NCBI GenBank assembly: GCA_905250125.1
Contig: CAJNOL010000508.1
Span: 62,001-126,000 of the forward strand
Direction: 5' to 3'
Length of the DNA stretch: 64,000 bases
Source: Rotaria sordida
Taxonomy: Eukaryota; Rotifera; Eurotatoria; Philodinida; Philodinidae
This document shows positions 23,001-35,957 of the stretch, in pieces. The translations under genes were made by a program, and so were the position numbers. How positions within the stretch are numbered: position 1 is the stretch's first letter; every line of letters starts with the position of its first letter. The notes beneath the pieces are model-generated. The model was not told where the DNA came from. It saw only the letters and a program-made list of their open reading frames with translations, and did no database searches.

Positions 23001-26000
23001 CATACTCGACAACAAATGATTGAACTTGAAGAATCAGCTGATAATGATAGTGTTATTGGAATGGTTAAACGAGCAGCAATTAATGCTGTTGATAGTCATG
23101 CAAGACTTCTATCTGGAATTAATAATTTAGTTATTAAACATGATGATCAACAAGATGATTTATGTGAATTATTATTAATTTAAAATAAAATTTTATATTA
23201 ATTTTCTTTTTTTTTTTTTATAGCTAGTAATGAAATTTTCGCTTTAATAAATCGTCAATATGAAGAATTACAACGTGAAAAAGAAAATTTATTACTTGAA
23301 CATACATCTCGTGAACAAACATTTCGTTTTGAATTGGAAAAAATTACAGCAGAAAAAGAGTATGAATTAATATTTAGTTAGAATCTTTCGGATAATATTT
23401 ATAATTTAGTGCTTTTTGGCAACAACGTTTTAATGATGAATGTGATCGTCTTCGTCAAGAAAATGTTCGATTACAAAATGAATATGATGAACAAACACGT
23501 TCATTTTCCGATCGTTTAGAAACAACAACTGTACAAAATAGTGAATATCTTCAAGTATTTATATAAAAGTTTTTTTTTTTATTAATATTAAATTAAAATA
23601 TTTTTATTTATTAGCGATGGAATATTCTTCAAACAGAATCAGCTCAAAAAATTGATGAATTAACAATGAAATTACAGGAATATGAACGTGAATTAACCGA
23701 ACAAGTTGGTTAAAATTTTAATTGCTTTTTTTAAATTCGAAAAACTTTTTATTATGATTTTTTTTTTTAATAGAAAGAACAACAAAATAAATTAACAGGT
23801 ACAAGTGAAAAACAAAGAGAAGAGTTCATACGAAATGAAAAAGAAAAAAATGCAACTATTCAAGATTTAAAGTAATTTTTTTAAATTAATAAATAATTGT
23901 GTTTCTTTTTTTTTTTATTCTAAATTTCAATTTCTAGTGGACAAGTTGAAGTTTACAAAGATCAAGTTCGACAATTTTCAAAAACAATTGTACAATTAGA
24001 AAAGAATTTAGCTGAAGAACAAGAAAAACGTATGAGAATTCAAACTGAATTAGAAAATGTTGATAAACATAGAAAAGGTATTTATCTAAAAAATTTACGT
24101 AATAAATCATCATAAAACAACCATAGTAACACTTAGATAAGAATAGAACGTAAAAGAAGAACTTTCAATGTATTTTTTTTCTTCGTTTACTTAATAACAA
24201 AGAAATATTTTCGTTACTTATTTACCATATATTATTTTAGGCTATAGATTTAACGATATCTTCTCTCTCTGTTTTGATCATATCTGATTCTCGAAGAAGA
24301 TACAACCGATCAGATTGAAATTTTTACCATAGATAGAGTACCTGAAATAAGGAGATACGTGTTCGAAGAAGAAAATTTTCACGAGGACTTTTGCGGTTTT
24401 TTAAAAATTTAGAGAAATGTATAAAGATTCGAAGCCAAAGCTGAGATGTTGACTATGAGAATCTCACAAATCCTGATGGAAAAGTCAAAAAATGGAAACG
24501 GATGATTTTATCTTTGAAGGATATTTTCAAGTGTCTGTGGTCAATTTTCAGCCAGATCGGACACAGATAAAAGGATGTTGTAAGTAGCCAGAATGAAGAA
24601 AAACTGGTGTTTAGCGTTACGCTAAGTAAAAGAAAAGAATTTCAATACAGTTACTATGAAACAAAATTTCTTTAATTTAGTAACTCTGTAACAGTAAACT
24701 GTTTAGAGTCGAATGATATCTCTAATTACATATAGCATTCGAGGCTATCAAACCTTATATGCAACTCACAATCGAGTTTTTTTAGTCAAAAAAACAGATT
24801 AGGAATATCCTTAAGTAATTCAATCAAGGCGTATTTTTCAATTACAATCAAATTGCTTTTCAATGAACTTGAGTCTTTCATAATTTGACTTGATAAATCT
24901 GTATTGAGTATAGACATTTGTTCAGGATTAACTAACGTTACGATTTGCTGAAGAAGATAAAATATTTTCTTTCGAGAAAAACATAGGAAAAATGAAAAAT
25001 CGTTCTTGATTGTAAATGATATACATCCTACAGTTAAATCAAATCTATTTATAAACATAAACTGATTTTCTGAATAAAAAGATCTACAAAATTTCATAAA
25101 TAAATTGTTCTTTATATTAACTCATTCTCGTAATCTTATATATCATAATGAAATAGTTGATAGTTTGATAACCTTAGAAAAAAAATTGAAACTGATTTGA
25201 CTTGATAGACTTTTGAAAATGCTTTTACGTTCCAGTAAAATAGATATAAGAACGTAAGAAGTGGTCATTTTTTTTCAATATTATTAGATATTTTTTTCCT
25301 CTTGTTTTTCCAAAAGAAAAAAATAATAACGCTGGAAACATTAATCTATTACAGTCTTTTTAAAGCTTCGAAATCAAAATCTCTTCATATTTCTACGTCT
25401 GCTTAAAACAAATGAGAACCATGATTGAATTTCTCAATGTTTATTAATTTGTATACTAATCTATTCAATATATTTTGTAATTCATAGAAATTTAATTATA
25501 TCCTTAATTTTTTAGTTAGTAATCCACCAACACCTTTAACATCTATTGAAACAGTAGTACCTGTAGTGTCTGTTCTAACTGCACCAGTTGCCGATATCAG
25601 GTTAGTTTGTTTTTTTTATTTAATCTTTTTATTTTGAAACTTTCAATTGTATAGTCAAGAATTATTTGCACATAAAGCACGTATTCAAGAACAAGAACAA
25701 ATAATTATTTCATTACGACGTGATTTAGCTGGTATGACAGCACGTTTATCGGACGTTCAAGGTGAATTAAGTGAAAAACAAAAACGAGCTTTAGAAAAAA
25801 GTGAATTTACAATACGTGAACAAACTAAAGAATTAAATGATACAAGATTAAAATTATCAAAATTAAGTGATATTGTTGATAAACAATCTACACAAATTGA
25901 AATATTACAATCGGATCTATCGTTAGTTTTTATTTTTTTTTTCTTTTAATTTACAATTGAAATTCCATTTATTTTATTTTTAATTTTAATAGAAAATCTA

Positions 26001-29000
26001 AAGTATTAGCAAATCAATATCAATTATTAGTTGATCAACGTCAAGCTGATATTGATCGTTTAACAAAATCTCTTGAAGAAAAAAATTTACTCGTCGAACG
26101 AGTTGAAAAAACAAATCAAAATGAAGTATATAAGTTATCATTTAATTTAATCCTTAAAAATCAAATGTTCCTTTCTACAGACATTACAATAATTGTTATT
26201 GTAGACTTAATAAAATTTTATATGCAAAAACAAAACCAGGATATTCTCAGACTAAGATGATCTAATAAATCATAAAATTAAAAAATACATCCCTCGAATA
26301 TGACTATCAGACAGTATAGCAGAATTTTTAAAATCCATAATTTTCGAAACAATCTATTGACTCATTGCGATATCATTAAGACAATGTCCATTGGAAGGAA
26401 CATTCGGTCATAATAGCATGATATATTCTATCAACCCATGAATAATAGAAGTATTAAGTGAACCAATTCTTGGCTACTTCGAGTTCCTCTAAAGACTGTC
26501 GCGAGGTAGGATTACAGAACGATCGCATCCTTCCCCTCTCAGTAGTCCAAAAATTTCGTTCCGTTTGTGACGGAATTACTAATTTCACTCCGATTCTGAA
26601 CACTTCACAATAGTTTTGATCCTACACCTGAAGAGTATTCAGTAGCTACTTCTCCGATGAGTTGAGATCATCAGGGAAATCATGAGGTAATCTTTTTATT
26701 CTCCATAAAATTAATTTGACAACACTTGAGCTCACAGAGGGCAGTGTTACAATGAAACAGAAAGTGTAGTAGTGTTAAAATATTTCCAACATGTTATTCA
26801 ATTATTTCTTAGTATTATATGAAATAAATTAATAGAATTATTTGTGAGAAAAAAATTTCTCACATAAATTAAGAAAAATGATACATTCATGCTGTTAAGA
26901 CTGGATGTCTCTTCCAAGGGACATTCTGTATCTCTCTCTACGAAGAAAAAAAACTTTATCTTTTTTAACTAATTATAATATGATCATACTGAATGTTTGG
27001 AATCTCTATTTTTAATCATCGTTAAAAACAAAACCATCCTCAGCTTTTTTTAAGAGTTAGTATCTTTTCTTTAATATATATTTTTCCTTTTTTTCGATGT
27101 TTAGGGTCGTATAACTCATGAACTTGTTGCTATTGGTGCACAATGTAAAGGTGAACGACATGAACAAACAATTGGACGACAACGTGAAGCATTAAATGAA
27201 TTACGTGCAAGAATTAAATCATTAGAACAATCACGACCAGTTAATCCATCATATGAAAAAGTTTTACAACAAGTTGTTTTACTTAAACGTGAATTAGCTG
27301 AATTACGTGCACGACAAGCTTTACCAACTGATATACCTTATTTAACAACAACACCAGGATCAAATTCTTTTAATCAACCATCAATAACTTCATTTCATCA
27401 ATCACCATCAGGAACAAATACATCAGCTATAACACCTGAAGCACAAAAAATTATTGAAGAACGTACTGCTCATGCTGAAACTATGAATGCATTACAATCG
27501 TGTGATGAATTAGTAAGTTATTTTGTTACAGAAAAAAAAAATGAGAAAGAATTCATGGATAATAATTCGAATAGATCAACTCACTTTATACTAGAATTTT
27601 GGAATAGAATTTTTAAAATAAAGAACAGATCTTATATTTTTTGTATTAAGTTATGTTTAATTTTAATTGGAGTCTAGTTGCATCTAAGAAGTTGTAGAAT
27701 TCATCAGTGTATACGAGTGAAATCTAGTTTGTCTTGGCAAGCTTCGACGAAAAAAAAAAGAAAGAATCTTTAAGGTTATTTGAATAGTATTTTTGTTATC
27801 GATGTTAATTTGTCTTCGAATTTAACCAAATTCATAGATGAATATATAATGTTATTAAGTTTTATTGAGTTATGTTCCAAACAAAAACAAGGAAGTACTT
27901 TTTAGTTTAATTATATTTTTTCTGTGATAAAATAACAAATGTCTTCTTTCAGAATTTGACACTAAAATAAAAATAAATATGTTGATTTGCTTGTTTATAA
28001 AAATATTTTTCGAACTTATATCAATGTAGAAAAAGTCATTCATGCATACATTAGAATATGAATAAGTGAAAATTAATATTCTGTCTATGCCTTAAAACTA
28101 ACAAATATGTGTTATATTCTCTTAATAGAAATGAAAATTAGAATTTATTTTTAAATAAAAGAAAATTATTTCGTAGAAACGAAATCTTCCTATGTTTATT
28201 TTTATCAAAAACACAATTTTGTCTGTGACATATACAGAAATAGACTACTCCATCTCAGATTAAAAAACTAGTAATTTCTGATGCTCATAGATAGTTATAT
28301 TAAAACATTTCACAACAGATTTAATCAAGATCATAGTCGAAATCAAGTGATACGTAGTTCTAATCAGGGGTGGCGCGAGTCAACCAACATTGGGGGGGTG
28401 TAGCGAAATTTTTTGGACTAGAAAGACGAAGTATGCAATTTTTCGGGGGGTGTAACATTGTTTTTTGTGACAAATGGAAGAAAATTTCCTGATTTTGTTG
28501 AGCAAAAAAACAGACATTTTTGAAGATTGGGGGGGTGTCGCACCCCCGACTACCCCCCGGTCGCGCCACCCCTGGTTCTAATAATCCGATCTGACTCCAT
28601 TAAAGTTTTCACCTATTTCATTTAGTCACTATTTATTTTATTGTGTGCACATTAAAGGTTGTGAACAGTCTTGAGATATTGTAATAATTGCGCAGAAAGA
28701 TTCTAGACTGAGTCTTTTATTTTCTCCTGCATATACTTTTGCACATATGTTCATGAGCATCTACAAATAAAACTTAATTATCTTGTTTCTCAATAAAAAA
28801 AAATATTCTTGATAAAAGTCGTTTACAATAATTTTTCATTACATCATCAAAACATCTCTGAAAATCGTAAATCATATTGACGCTTATGTATATCATCAAA
28901 AGATCGATGTTAAAACTATTGTTAATGAATCTTTAAGAATTAAAAATAAAATACTTATGAATATCTGTAAGATAATCAATAGTTATCTGTCGATGTTCAT

Positions 29001-30331
29001 AGTGATCATAACTAAGAGTTATGGAGGGTAGGAAGAATGTGGAGTAGAGCTTACAGATCAACTATATTATCCTAATGTACTCTCTGACTTAAAGTAGAGC
29101 TAGAACGAGAAAAATGTAGGACATAGTAGGGTAGGAATAAGACAATTTTTCGTCGACAGTACGCAGAACACAAAAAAAGTTTATTCTATACATTTCTACC
29201 ATGACTGATCCATTGAGAATTGTTAAAATTTCGATGCTAACAAAATGTGTGTTTAGCATCTCAAGACCATCATCTATAATAAGAATTTTCCTTTTCTAAA
29301 ACAAGTTGAACATATTTGTTTTGTTTTAGCATAACACATTTACAAGAAAATTAATTCAATTACTTGATATTGATGATGATACTCTCTTAAATGTATCTCC
29401 TTTGGCTACAATGCCATCAACTGATCGTTATGTTGCTTTACAACAACGACAACGTGTTATTGAAATGTTATTACAGAAAATTGAGGTTAGATTTCTTATC
29501 TAATAATAAATATAATAATAAATAGGTTCTTTTTTTTTTCAATTCTAGATGTTACGTGAACGTTTAACACGAAAAGAAGAATTATTACGTGGTTATGAAA
29601 ATGATTTAGGCAAATTACGACAAGCAGAAATTTTATTACGTGAAAAAGATTTTCGTTTACACGATCTTGAAGTAATTTTGTTTTTTCAATATTCTATTTG
29701 TAATCTAAAAATAAAAATTTTGTTTTTTCTTTCTAGACTGATAAACGATCAAAAGATGATGAAGCATTATTTCTTCGAAATACTCTAAAAGAAACACAAG
29801 ATTATTTAAATCAAGAAAAACGATTCAATTCATCAATTAAACTTGGTCGAGTATGTAATAATCTTTATTTATTTTTTTTCTCTTTATTATAATATTTTAT
29901 TCAATTAAGAATACTGATCAACCACAAACGAATGAATTAGTTCGACGAAGTGGTACATCAACAACAGGCACAACACATCAACATCGTAATTCAACAGATT
30001 CAACAGCAAAAGTTCGAACAATAAAACGAGATACGAATCAAAAAATATCTCGAAAAGATTATGAAATTAAAACATTAAAACAAGTTTGTTTAAATAATAA
30101 AAAAAAAAAAAAAAAAAAAAACTATCTATTCTATCTTTTTAGGAATTACATGAAGCTTTAGATACACTATCTGAACAGTCAAATAAAGTTAAATTACTCG
30201 AATTAAAATCGAAAGTAAAAAAACAAAAGAAAAAAAGAATTTTCATTTTAATATACAAAAATTTCTTGTCAATTTTTTTATTTAAGGATTTATCCGATGG
30301 CACAAATTTCATGGCATCACATGACTCGTGA
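20095..30331 (+). CDS. FHAD1: FHAD1-like protein: N-terminal FHA domain and long coiled coil
   Basis: About 28 exons join in one frame to some 1290 residues (human FHAD1 about 1412). First exons: 20095-20193, 20254-20478, 20527-20675, 21268-21365, 21418-21593, 21654-21791. Last exons: 29330-29485, 29549-29671, 29737-29850, 29910-30083, 30143-30214 and 30287-30331 (TGA). Residues 1-100 are an FHA domain with VGREN, the phosphothreonine-loop region, DNQHALIEYDDE, LNSTTGTYV and HGDFLRFGF, close to vertebrate FHAD1. Exon 2 ends in about nine CAA glutamine codons. From about residue 190 the protein is nearly all coiled coil, with a serine/threonine/proline-rich break near 1030. FHA domains bind phosphothreonine; the vertebrate gene is enriched in testis and ciliated cells. 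Most introns are 50-100 bp, but four exceed 550 bp (20676-21267, 24078-25515, 26126-27104, 27513-29329). Confidence 0.92.
28365..28574. mobile_element. hAT-type MITE, 210 bp, in an FHAD1 intron
   Basis: The terminal inverted repeat CAGGGGTGGCGCGA (28365) matches TCGCGCCACCCCTG (28574). The element is flanked by a perfect 8 bp duplication GTTCTAAT at 28357-28364 and 28575-28582. Ends that start CAGGGGTGG plus an 8 bp duplication are diagnostic of hAT. Runs of six or seven G sit inside. No coding capacity, so it is a non-autonomous copy. Confidence 0.95.
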
Positions 30332-32022
30332 TATTCATTCACCTTTCTATTTTTTTTTCTATTTGCGTGTGCGCGTCTTGTAGAAGCAATAAATAAACAG
30401 CACAAAAAAAAAAGTATTCGAGTAAACATCTTTTATACTCGTTTAATAAATCATCATTATTAATTTTAAATTGAAGTTTTTGGATCATATTATTTTAAGT
30501 CTCCTCTCAAAAATTGATCTTACAACATGTATATTTAAATTACATGAAATTTTTAGACTATGTTGAGACTGTAGTGGAGAATCTATGCTAAAATTATCAA
30601 TCGTATATCATGATGTTTTCGAAAGATATTTGTCAAACAAGGATCTGCATTCTATTTGTTTAATTTCTTTTATATTTAAAAGAACATTGTCCGATTGTAG
30701 TGTCTATCAGTACCCTTTTTTTTTAAAGTTTCTATCTTTTATGCATAGAAAAAGGATGACAAGTTCACATGCTCGTTCAAATAAAAGAAAAGCAATTGAC
30801 TACATTGAAGCTTCTTTGTAAATTCTGACATGTGCGATCAGAAAACCATAAGCAGAAAAGAAAACGAAAAGGATTTGCTGGTTTTTTTTCTCAAACAAAA
30901 GAGCATATTTCTCAAAGCGGAAGATGACGAAAATTTTTTGCAGAACAGACTGTACTAAATAAAAAAAACCTTCTTGTTTGTGAAAGATTCGACATCAAGT
31001 TACTCTTCCATGCATTTATCTTCATTTTGATCAATCTGACGGAAAGGAACTTTTTTGAGAAGGATGGAGGCCTAATTGAATGGGTGGACACTAATTTATA
31101 CATCTAACTGCATCGTGCTCTAGGTAATTCCATCGTATAAGTCTGTTGTATTTATTGAAAGGACGGTATCGTCGATATGTAAAAAGCAACAATGACAAAA
31201 GTTTTCATGTCTATCAGCATATTTTCAGCTGATGATTGGAAATAAATCTCAAATAAAAAATATTGACTTTTTACAAACTCGTATTCGAATATGAAAATGA
31301 TTAAGTCTTATAATGAGTTTTGAACTGGGTTTTTTTTTTATTTAGATAAAGCTAAAGATGCACACACACAAAAGAAGAGAAATAGAATAAAAATGTTAGT
31401 GAATATATATGAATTTATATACAAAAACAAAAACACAAAAATAAACTAAATCAATGCTATCAGTCACATTTGTTCATCTAAAATTAAAGCAAAAAAAGAA
31501 ACTATATTTCAATTCATTGAATTTATTCAAATAATACAAAATTCTCTTAATTAAAAGTTCTTCATCAAATTCAATATAATAATCACAGATTGTCTGTAAG
31601 TGAAGCATACATTTGTTTGTTTTCCATTTTGAACTTCTCTAAGAATTACATTTTTAAAAACTTCATCATCACGAAATATTTACTCATGTCAATTATAGTT
31701 TAAACTTGAACGGTAAAGTAAGTAGAATAATCGATCTACACATATATATTTTATTCATACTCGTGGCAAATTCTCAATTAAATTATACTGACAGTTCAAT
31801 TGCTATCCTCAAATCTCAAATAATCGAACAAAACTGATGATAAGCTACATGAAATGATAAGACCAATGAGATAAATGATGCATAAATCGGACCTATAAAT
31901 TAAACTGTCGATCAATCGATGAATCATTAATACTTGTACCATCTCTACTTCAATATTTGAGAATAACGTAAACCTTTTATCTTTATAATGCACTTAATTA
32001 ATATACATAAATCTTACCATGA
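30332..32022. other. Intergenic between convergent FHAD1 and KH gene
   Basis: 1.7 kb of AT-rich sequence lying between the 3' ends of two convergent genes. AATAAA-type signals near 30388 could serve FHAD1. I see no gene, inverted repeat or RNA gene. Confidence 0.5.
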
Positions 32023-33432
32023 TTACTTTCCACGTTTATGATTATATTTTAATGGTAATTTTCTATCATGACGTTTGATAGTTTCTAAAATTAATTTTGT
32101 TGCATGTTCAATTTCTGATTTTGTACCTCGAATAGACATTGGTCGTCTTGTACTTTTTCCTTCAGCTTCATAAATAACAATCCAAGCATTTGATTCACTT
32201 CGAATTTGATGTAAACGTGATGAATTTGGTCCAAATAAAGCTCCAGCTTGTGCATCAGTTAAAGTCCAACGTCTTTCACGTAATGGTTCAATTTTTTCTG
32301 TTTGATAATTATTTATATCATTATCAAAATCTTCAACATCTTCATCTTGATATCCACCTAATTCTTCTTCATCATTTGTATTATTAACAATTGTAGATGT
32401 AACCATTGATCGTTGCATAGCTAATTGAAGTTGTCGATCAGTAAAACCACCATAATCATCGGCTAATGAAACATCATAAAATTCAGGTGAATAAAGAAAT
32501 GTTGCTTGTTGTGTTGAATCTATAAATGAAGTTTGACACATATTATGATAAATTTCTGTTAAACATTCAATAATTTGTTCATATTTTGATCCAGATAATA
32601 AAAGTATACGTTCAGTTGATAATGGTGCACATGTTGGATAAACCTAATAAATAAACATACAATGACTTATTATTAAAATTTAAAATTTTCTTATTACTTT
32701 TAAATTATTTAATGCATATTTATCTTTAAGCATTTTTGCTCGACTACCTAATTGTCCTATAATAAAAGGTGCATAAGATTCATGAATTAATATACGTAAT
32801 TCATTTGTTTTTGATAAAATTTTTTGAATAACTAAACTTAATTGTTGAACATTATTTGTAATAAGTATAGCTTCTGGTGATAATGGATGTGTTAATAAAG
32901 TATAAAGAGTATTATTAATTGAATCAGGTAATTGATTAGTATGTTCGCGTTTTAATAAAATTCGACATGGCATAGTTGGTGATATATTTGAATGAATAAG
33001 ATATGGTCGATCATTTAATTTAACTTGTTGACAATTAACATGAAAAAATAAATTTGATATAGAATCAATTTCATTTTCAATCCATGATAATCGAGAAGAA
33101 ATATTTATTATTTCGGATGATGTCATAGGTACTAAAACAAAACAAAAAGAAAAAGAAAATGATATAAAATTATTTCGATAATTTTCTTCTAAACCTGTTG
33201 TATCTATTAATCGTTCATCATCAAGTAAAACATGAAGTGTTTGTCGAAATGTATCTAATCGTTCATAGGATGTATCTAATTCAATTAATGTATTTAAATA
33301 CATATCTTGAATACGTTCAATCATTTCAAAATGCCATTTATTTAAATCATTTTTTAATTGAATATATTGATCATCAAATGGACGAGAAATTGAATTTAAA
33401 GTTGTACGAAGTTCAATTGTTCGATCTTTCAT
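32023..33432 (-). CDS. hnRNP K-like KH-domain RNA-binding protein
   Basis: Exons 33432-33195, 33131-32698 and 32643-32023 splice in phase to 430 residues. Intron 1 is 63 bp and has no stop, so it also reads through; GT-AG ends and phase favour splicing. A clear KH domain spans about residues 190-256 (RILIHESYAPFIIGQLGSRA, with the GxxG loop as GQLG, then LSTERILLLSGS), closest by eye to hnRNP K/PCBP KH domains. A second, weaker KH lies at about 349-415 (TDAQAGALFGPNSSRL, loop GPNS rather than GxxG). The region 90-185 may hold a degenerate first KH. An acidic stretch (about 313-338) separates the domains. KH proteins of this group bind C-rich single-stranded RNA or DNA. The ATG at 33432 is preferred to one at 33474, which would add a hydrophobic tail. 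Confidence 0.75.
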
Positions 33433-34586
33433 TATAAATTTATTTAAATAAATCAAGTAGAAAAAAAAAAACAAAATATCTTTGTGTTTTAATCTTCAAT
33501 GAAAATAATTGTCAAATAGAATTTAATATATAAATTCGATGGATTTAAAATAACATGAAATGAATGAAGATATAAAAAGAAAAAGAATAAAAACAATGTG
33601 ATAAATTTATCTATTGGAAAGAGAGAAGAAAACAAAGAACATCATAAGACGAACGAAATAATTTACGCATGACAATATGACCTATATTTGTTAGATGTTT
33701 TTATTTATTTAACTGATATAAACAAGAGATTATGAATGAAACCAATAGTGATTAACACAGAGTCACAATAGATTCTTTTGTTTAATAATAAAGAAAATCA
33801 TGTCTTATATTAGTATTTGATTATTTTAAAATAAATAGAACAGCAATTGTTTTCATAGAAATTCTATCTAAGTTTTAAGTATCTTCTCGTTTCATTAACA
33901 GAATTTTTTTCTAAACTATTTCAGAATTTTACTGAAGAAATCTTGCATTGGACAAAAAGAAATAAACTAAACAATAATAGCATTATGTGATATTTTTAAC
34001 AAGAATGTTACCATCAGTAGAAAGGCTAGGACAACACTTTCAATTAGCGGGTATGGATGTAAGTGTAGGTATTGAGTTTCTCTACTTCCACACCAGCATG
34101 GATTAGAGGATAACACCACCTATCTAATGCAAATATTGTCACTTCCAACCCAAACTTATATATATTGATGATGAATTAAAGAAAGATTATGTGTTCAACA
34201 CGTCTACAATGAATATATGAATAAGATTTCATGAATTTTTAATTTACTAGAACGATATGAAAAAAACGTTGTTTGCCATTAGATAAATATTTTAATAAAG
34301 CTAGGAAAACAATTAATGGAAAATTATTTTAATATTTTGATGCCACCATCTTATGAACTATTAAATTATACCTACATTTCTATGATTATAATAACTTTCT
34401 CGAATGTAAAGTTGTATTTGTTTTCTTTTTTCATAAAATACTGCTGAATAAAAAATATCGATGAAATGGAATCATATCGAAGTTTTATTTCTTGTGATGA
34501 TTAATTGGCATTGTATTTTCTAAGGAAAAAGTACTTTTGATCACCTGGTTTTTTTTTGTCAAGTAGTGATTTTTCATTATCCGTTC

Positions 34587-34630
34587 TTAAGGCCCTTCCC
34601 CCCCCCTCAAAAAAAGTCAATTTTCGTCAA
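34587..34630. mobile_element. Solo end of a TTAA-type element
   Basis: TTAAGGCCCTTCC followed by a C-run, CTCAAAAAAAG and AATTTTCG matches in layout the left end of the complete element at 48242 (TTAAGGGCCCCCC, CTCAAAAAAAAG, AATTTTCG). No matching right end is seen within 2 kb. It is probably a truncated relative. Confidence 0.55.
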
Positions 34631-35130
34631 ATTTTTCGAAATTGAGATAATCGCATGGGAAGATAGCCCGTCCTCAGATCTTTCAGATGTGATATGTATT
34701 TTTATCCAACACGCCTTTTTTGCCCGAAAATTATGATGGTTTCTGTGACCGGGTGCATGAAAAATATGATTTTTTTTTGAAAAAACGGATTTTGAATTTT
34801 TTACATGGAGAATAAGTACTTTAATTAATGAAAACCAAAGACGTTTTAACAAGTTTTATTAATCGTTATAGAAAAATCAAAATTCAAAAAACAAAAAATA
34901 AGAAATAGACTAACTGATAGAAAAAAAGCTTTATTTAAAAAAAACTTTGATCTGACAAAGTTCCATAAAAAATTGTTTAATAAACTGTTACTTATTCTTC
35001 TTCTTTCCACCTTCTTCTGTCTTTTGGATTATAATAACCATATTCGTCATCACTATACCCATGCAGTCAAAAATGTGAAATTAATGCGTGGCAACAATTC
35101 GTCTTTTTCTTTCTTTTGATGCGTTTCAAA

Positions 35131-35390
35131 CCATCAAAAATGTCCGGAATTTGGCGTTTTAACGGTGACGTTTTTCTTATGCTTCAACCTCGTTATGACT
35201 ATTTATGGAAAAACAGTTCTTCGCGTTTGCAATATAAACGCATTAAAACTCGTAATTTCGAACATTTTTAACTGTGTGCGTTCCATTTGTTTAGAGGGCA
35301 TTTTAATGCGTTTTATATATGTCCAGTTCTCCGCATCGATAGAAATAACGGATCAAAACTCCAAATTTCGGACATTTTTGATGATGTATT
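35131..35390. repeat. Imperfect inverted repeat cluster
   Basis: The text CATCAAAAATGTCCGGAATT near 35131 mirrors AATTTCGGACATTTTTGATG near 35366. Related words (CGAACATTTTTAACTG, GCATTAAAACTCGTAATT) lie between. It is a probable remnant of a foldback element. Confidence 0.5.
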
Positions 35391-35795
35391 ATACCTACCA
35401 ATCTATAACTAATGCTTTCGACTCGGTGGTATGTGCACTGACCAGGATTTCCTGGCAGTGTCAGTCAATCCTTGCTATACGGGACACGATTTTGTCACAC
35501 TCTCACTTAGCCTGTAAAAAGTAGTAAATTCGTAAACTCGAAATAATGTCCATCGATTCCAAGCATTCTTTTCGACCTACACTTAGGTGAGAAGAATCGC
35601 AAAAACATTACGGATTTTAAACATTCCCTAAAATGCATTTATATATCTTCAATTATATGACAATTGAACGAGGAGAGATAAAGACGTATACAAGTTTTCC
35701 ACAGAGACAGAATGAAATTTAAAAATGTCGTACCCATTGTTGCTAGATACCTTCTGTTAAAACATGTTTCTTTTTGTTCTATATCGTTTATATAG

Positions 35796-35957
35796 CAAGG
35801 TTGTTTGTCAGTGGCTGGTGCACGTTTGACCAATCGATTACGTATCAAAGCATTTGCATGTATGTTGCGACAAGAGGTCGGATGGTTTGACGAAGCTGAA
35901 AATAATGTCGGTTCGTTGTGTTCACGTCTTTCTACAGATGCACTTGAAATTCAAAAA
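35796..35957 (+). pseudogene. Orphan exon of an ABCB (P-glycoprotein-like) transporter
   Basis: A 162 bp open segment sits between a good acceptor (TATATAG at 35795) and a donor-like GT at 35958. Read in frame it gives about 53 residues that match the cytoplasmic-loop region of ABCB half-transporter TMDs: AGARLTNRLRIKAFACMLRQ, then EVGWFDEAENN, then SRLSTDALEIQ. These are the classic coupling-helix landmarks (LR..F..ML.Q...WFD....G.L..RL..DA). I find no neighbouring ABCB exons, no Walker motifs and no other frame match within several kb. It is most likely a stranded exon from a deleted, moved or wrongly assembled gene. Confidence 0.75.

Larger units (their letters stand above)
33433..35795. 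other. Intergenic with repeat fragments
   Basis: No supported gene. It holds a lone TTAA-type transposon end at 34587 and a cluster of short inverted repeats at 35131-35390. The 120-codon open frame near 35165 lies across that inverted cluster and does not resemble a protein. Confidence 0.5.

Noticed and set aside
26126-27104. Possible transposon in the FHAD1 intron (short inverted words around TTGGAAGGAACATTC and CCAAGGGACATTC)
   Set aside because: The match is about 13 bp and imperfect, with no target duplication.
33132-33194. Reading the 63 bp intron of the KH gene as coding
   Set aside because: It is open and divisible by three, but has canonical GT-AG ends, a T-rich acceptor and an insert rich in Phe and Ser that breaks the domain.
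35165-35524. 119-codon open frame on the plus strand
   Set aside because: It overlaps an inverted-repeat cluster, has no domain pattern and no splice partners.
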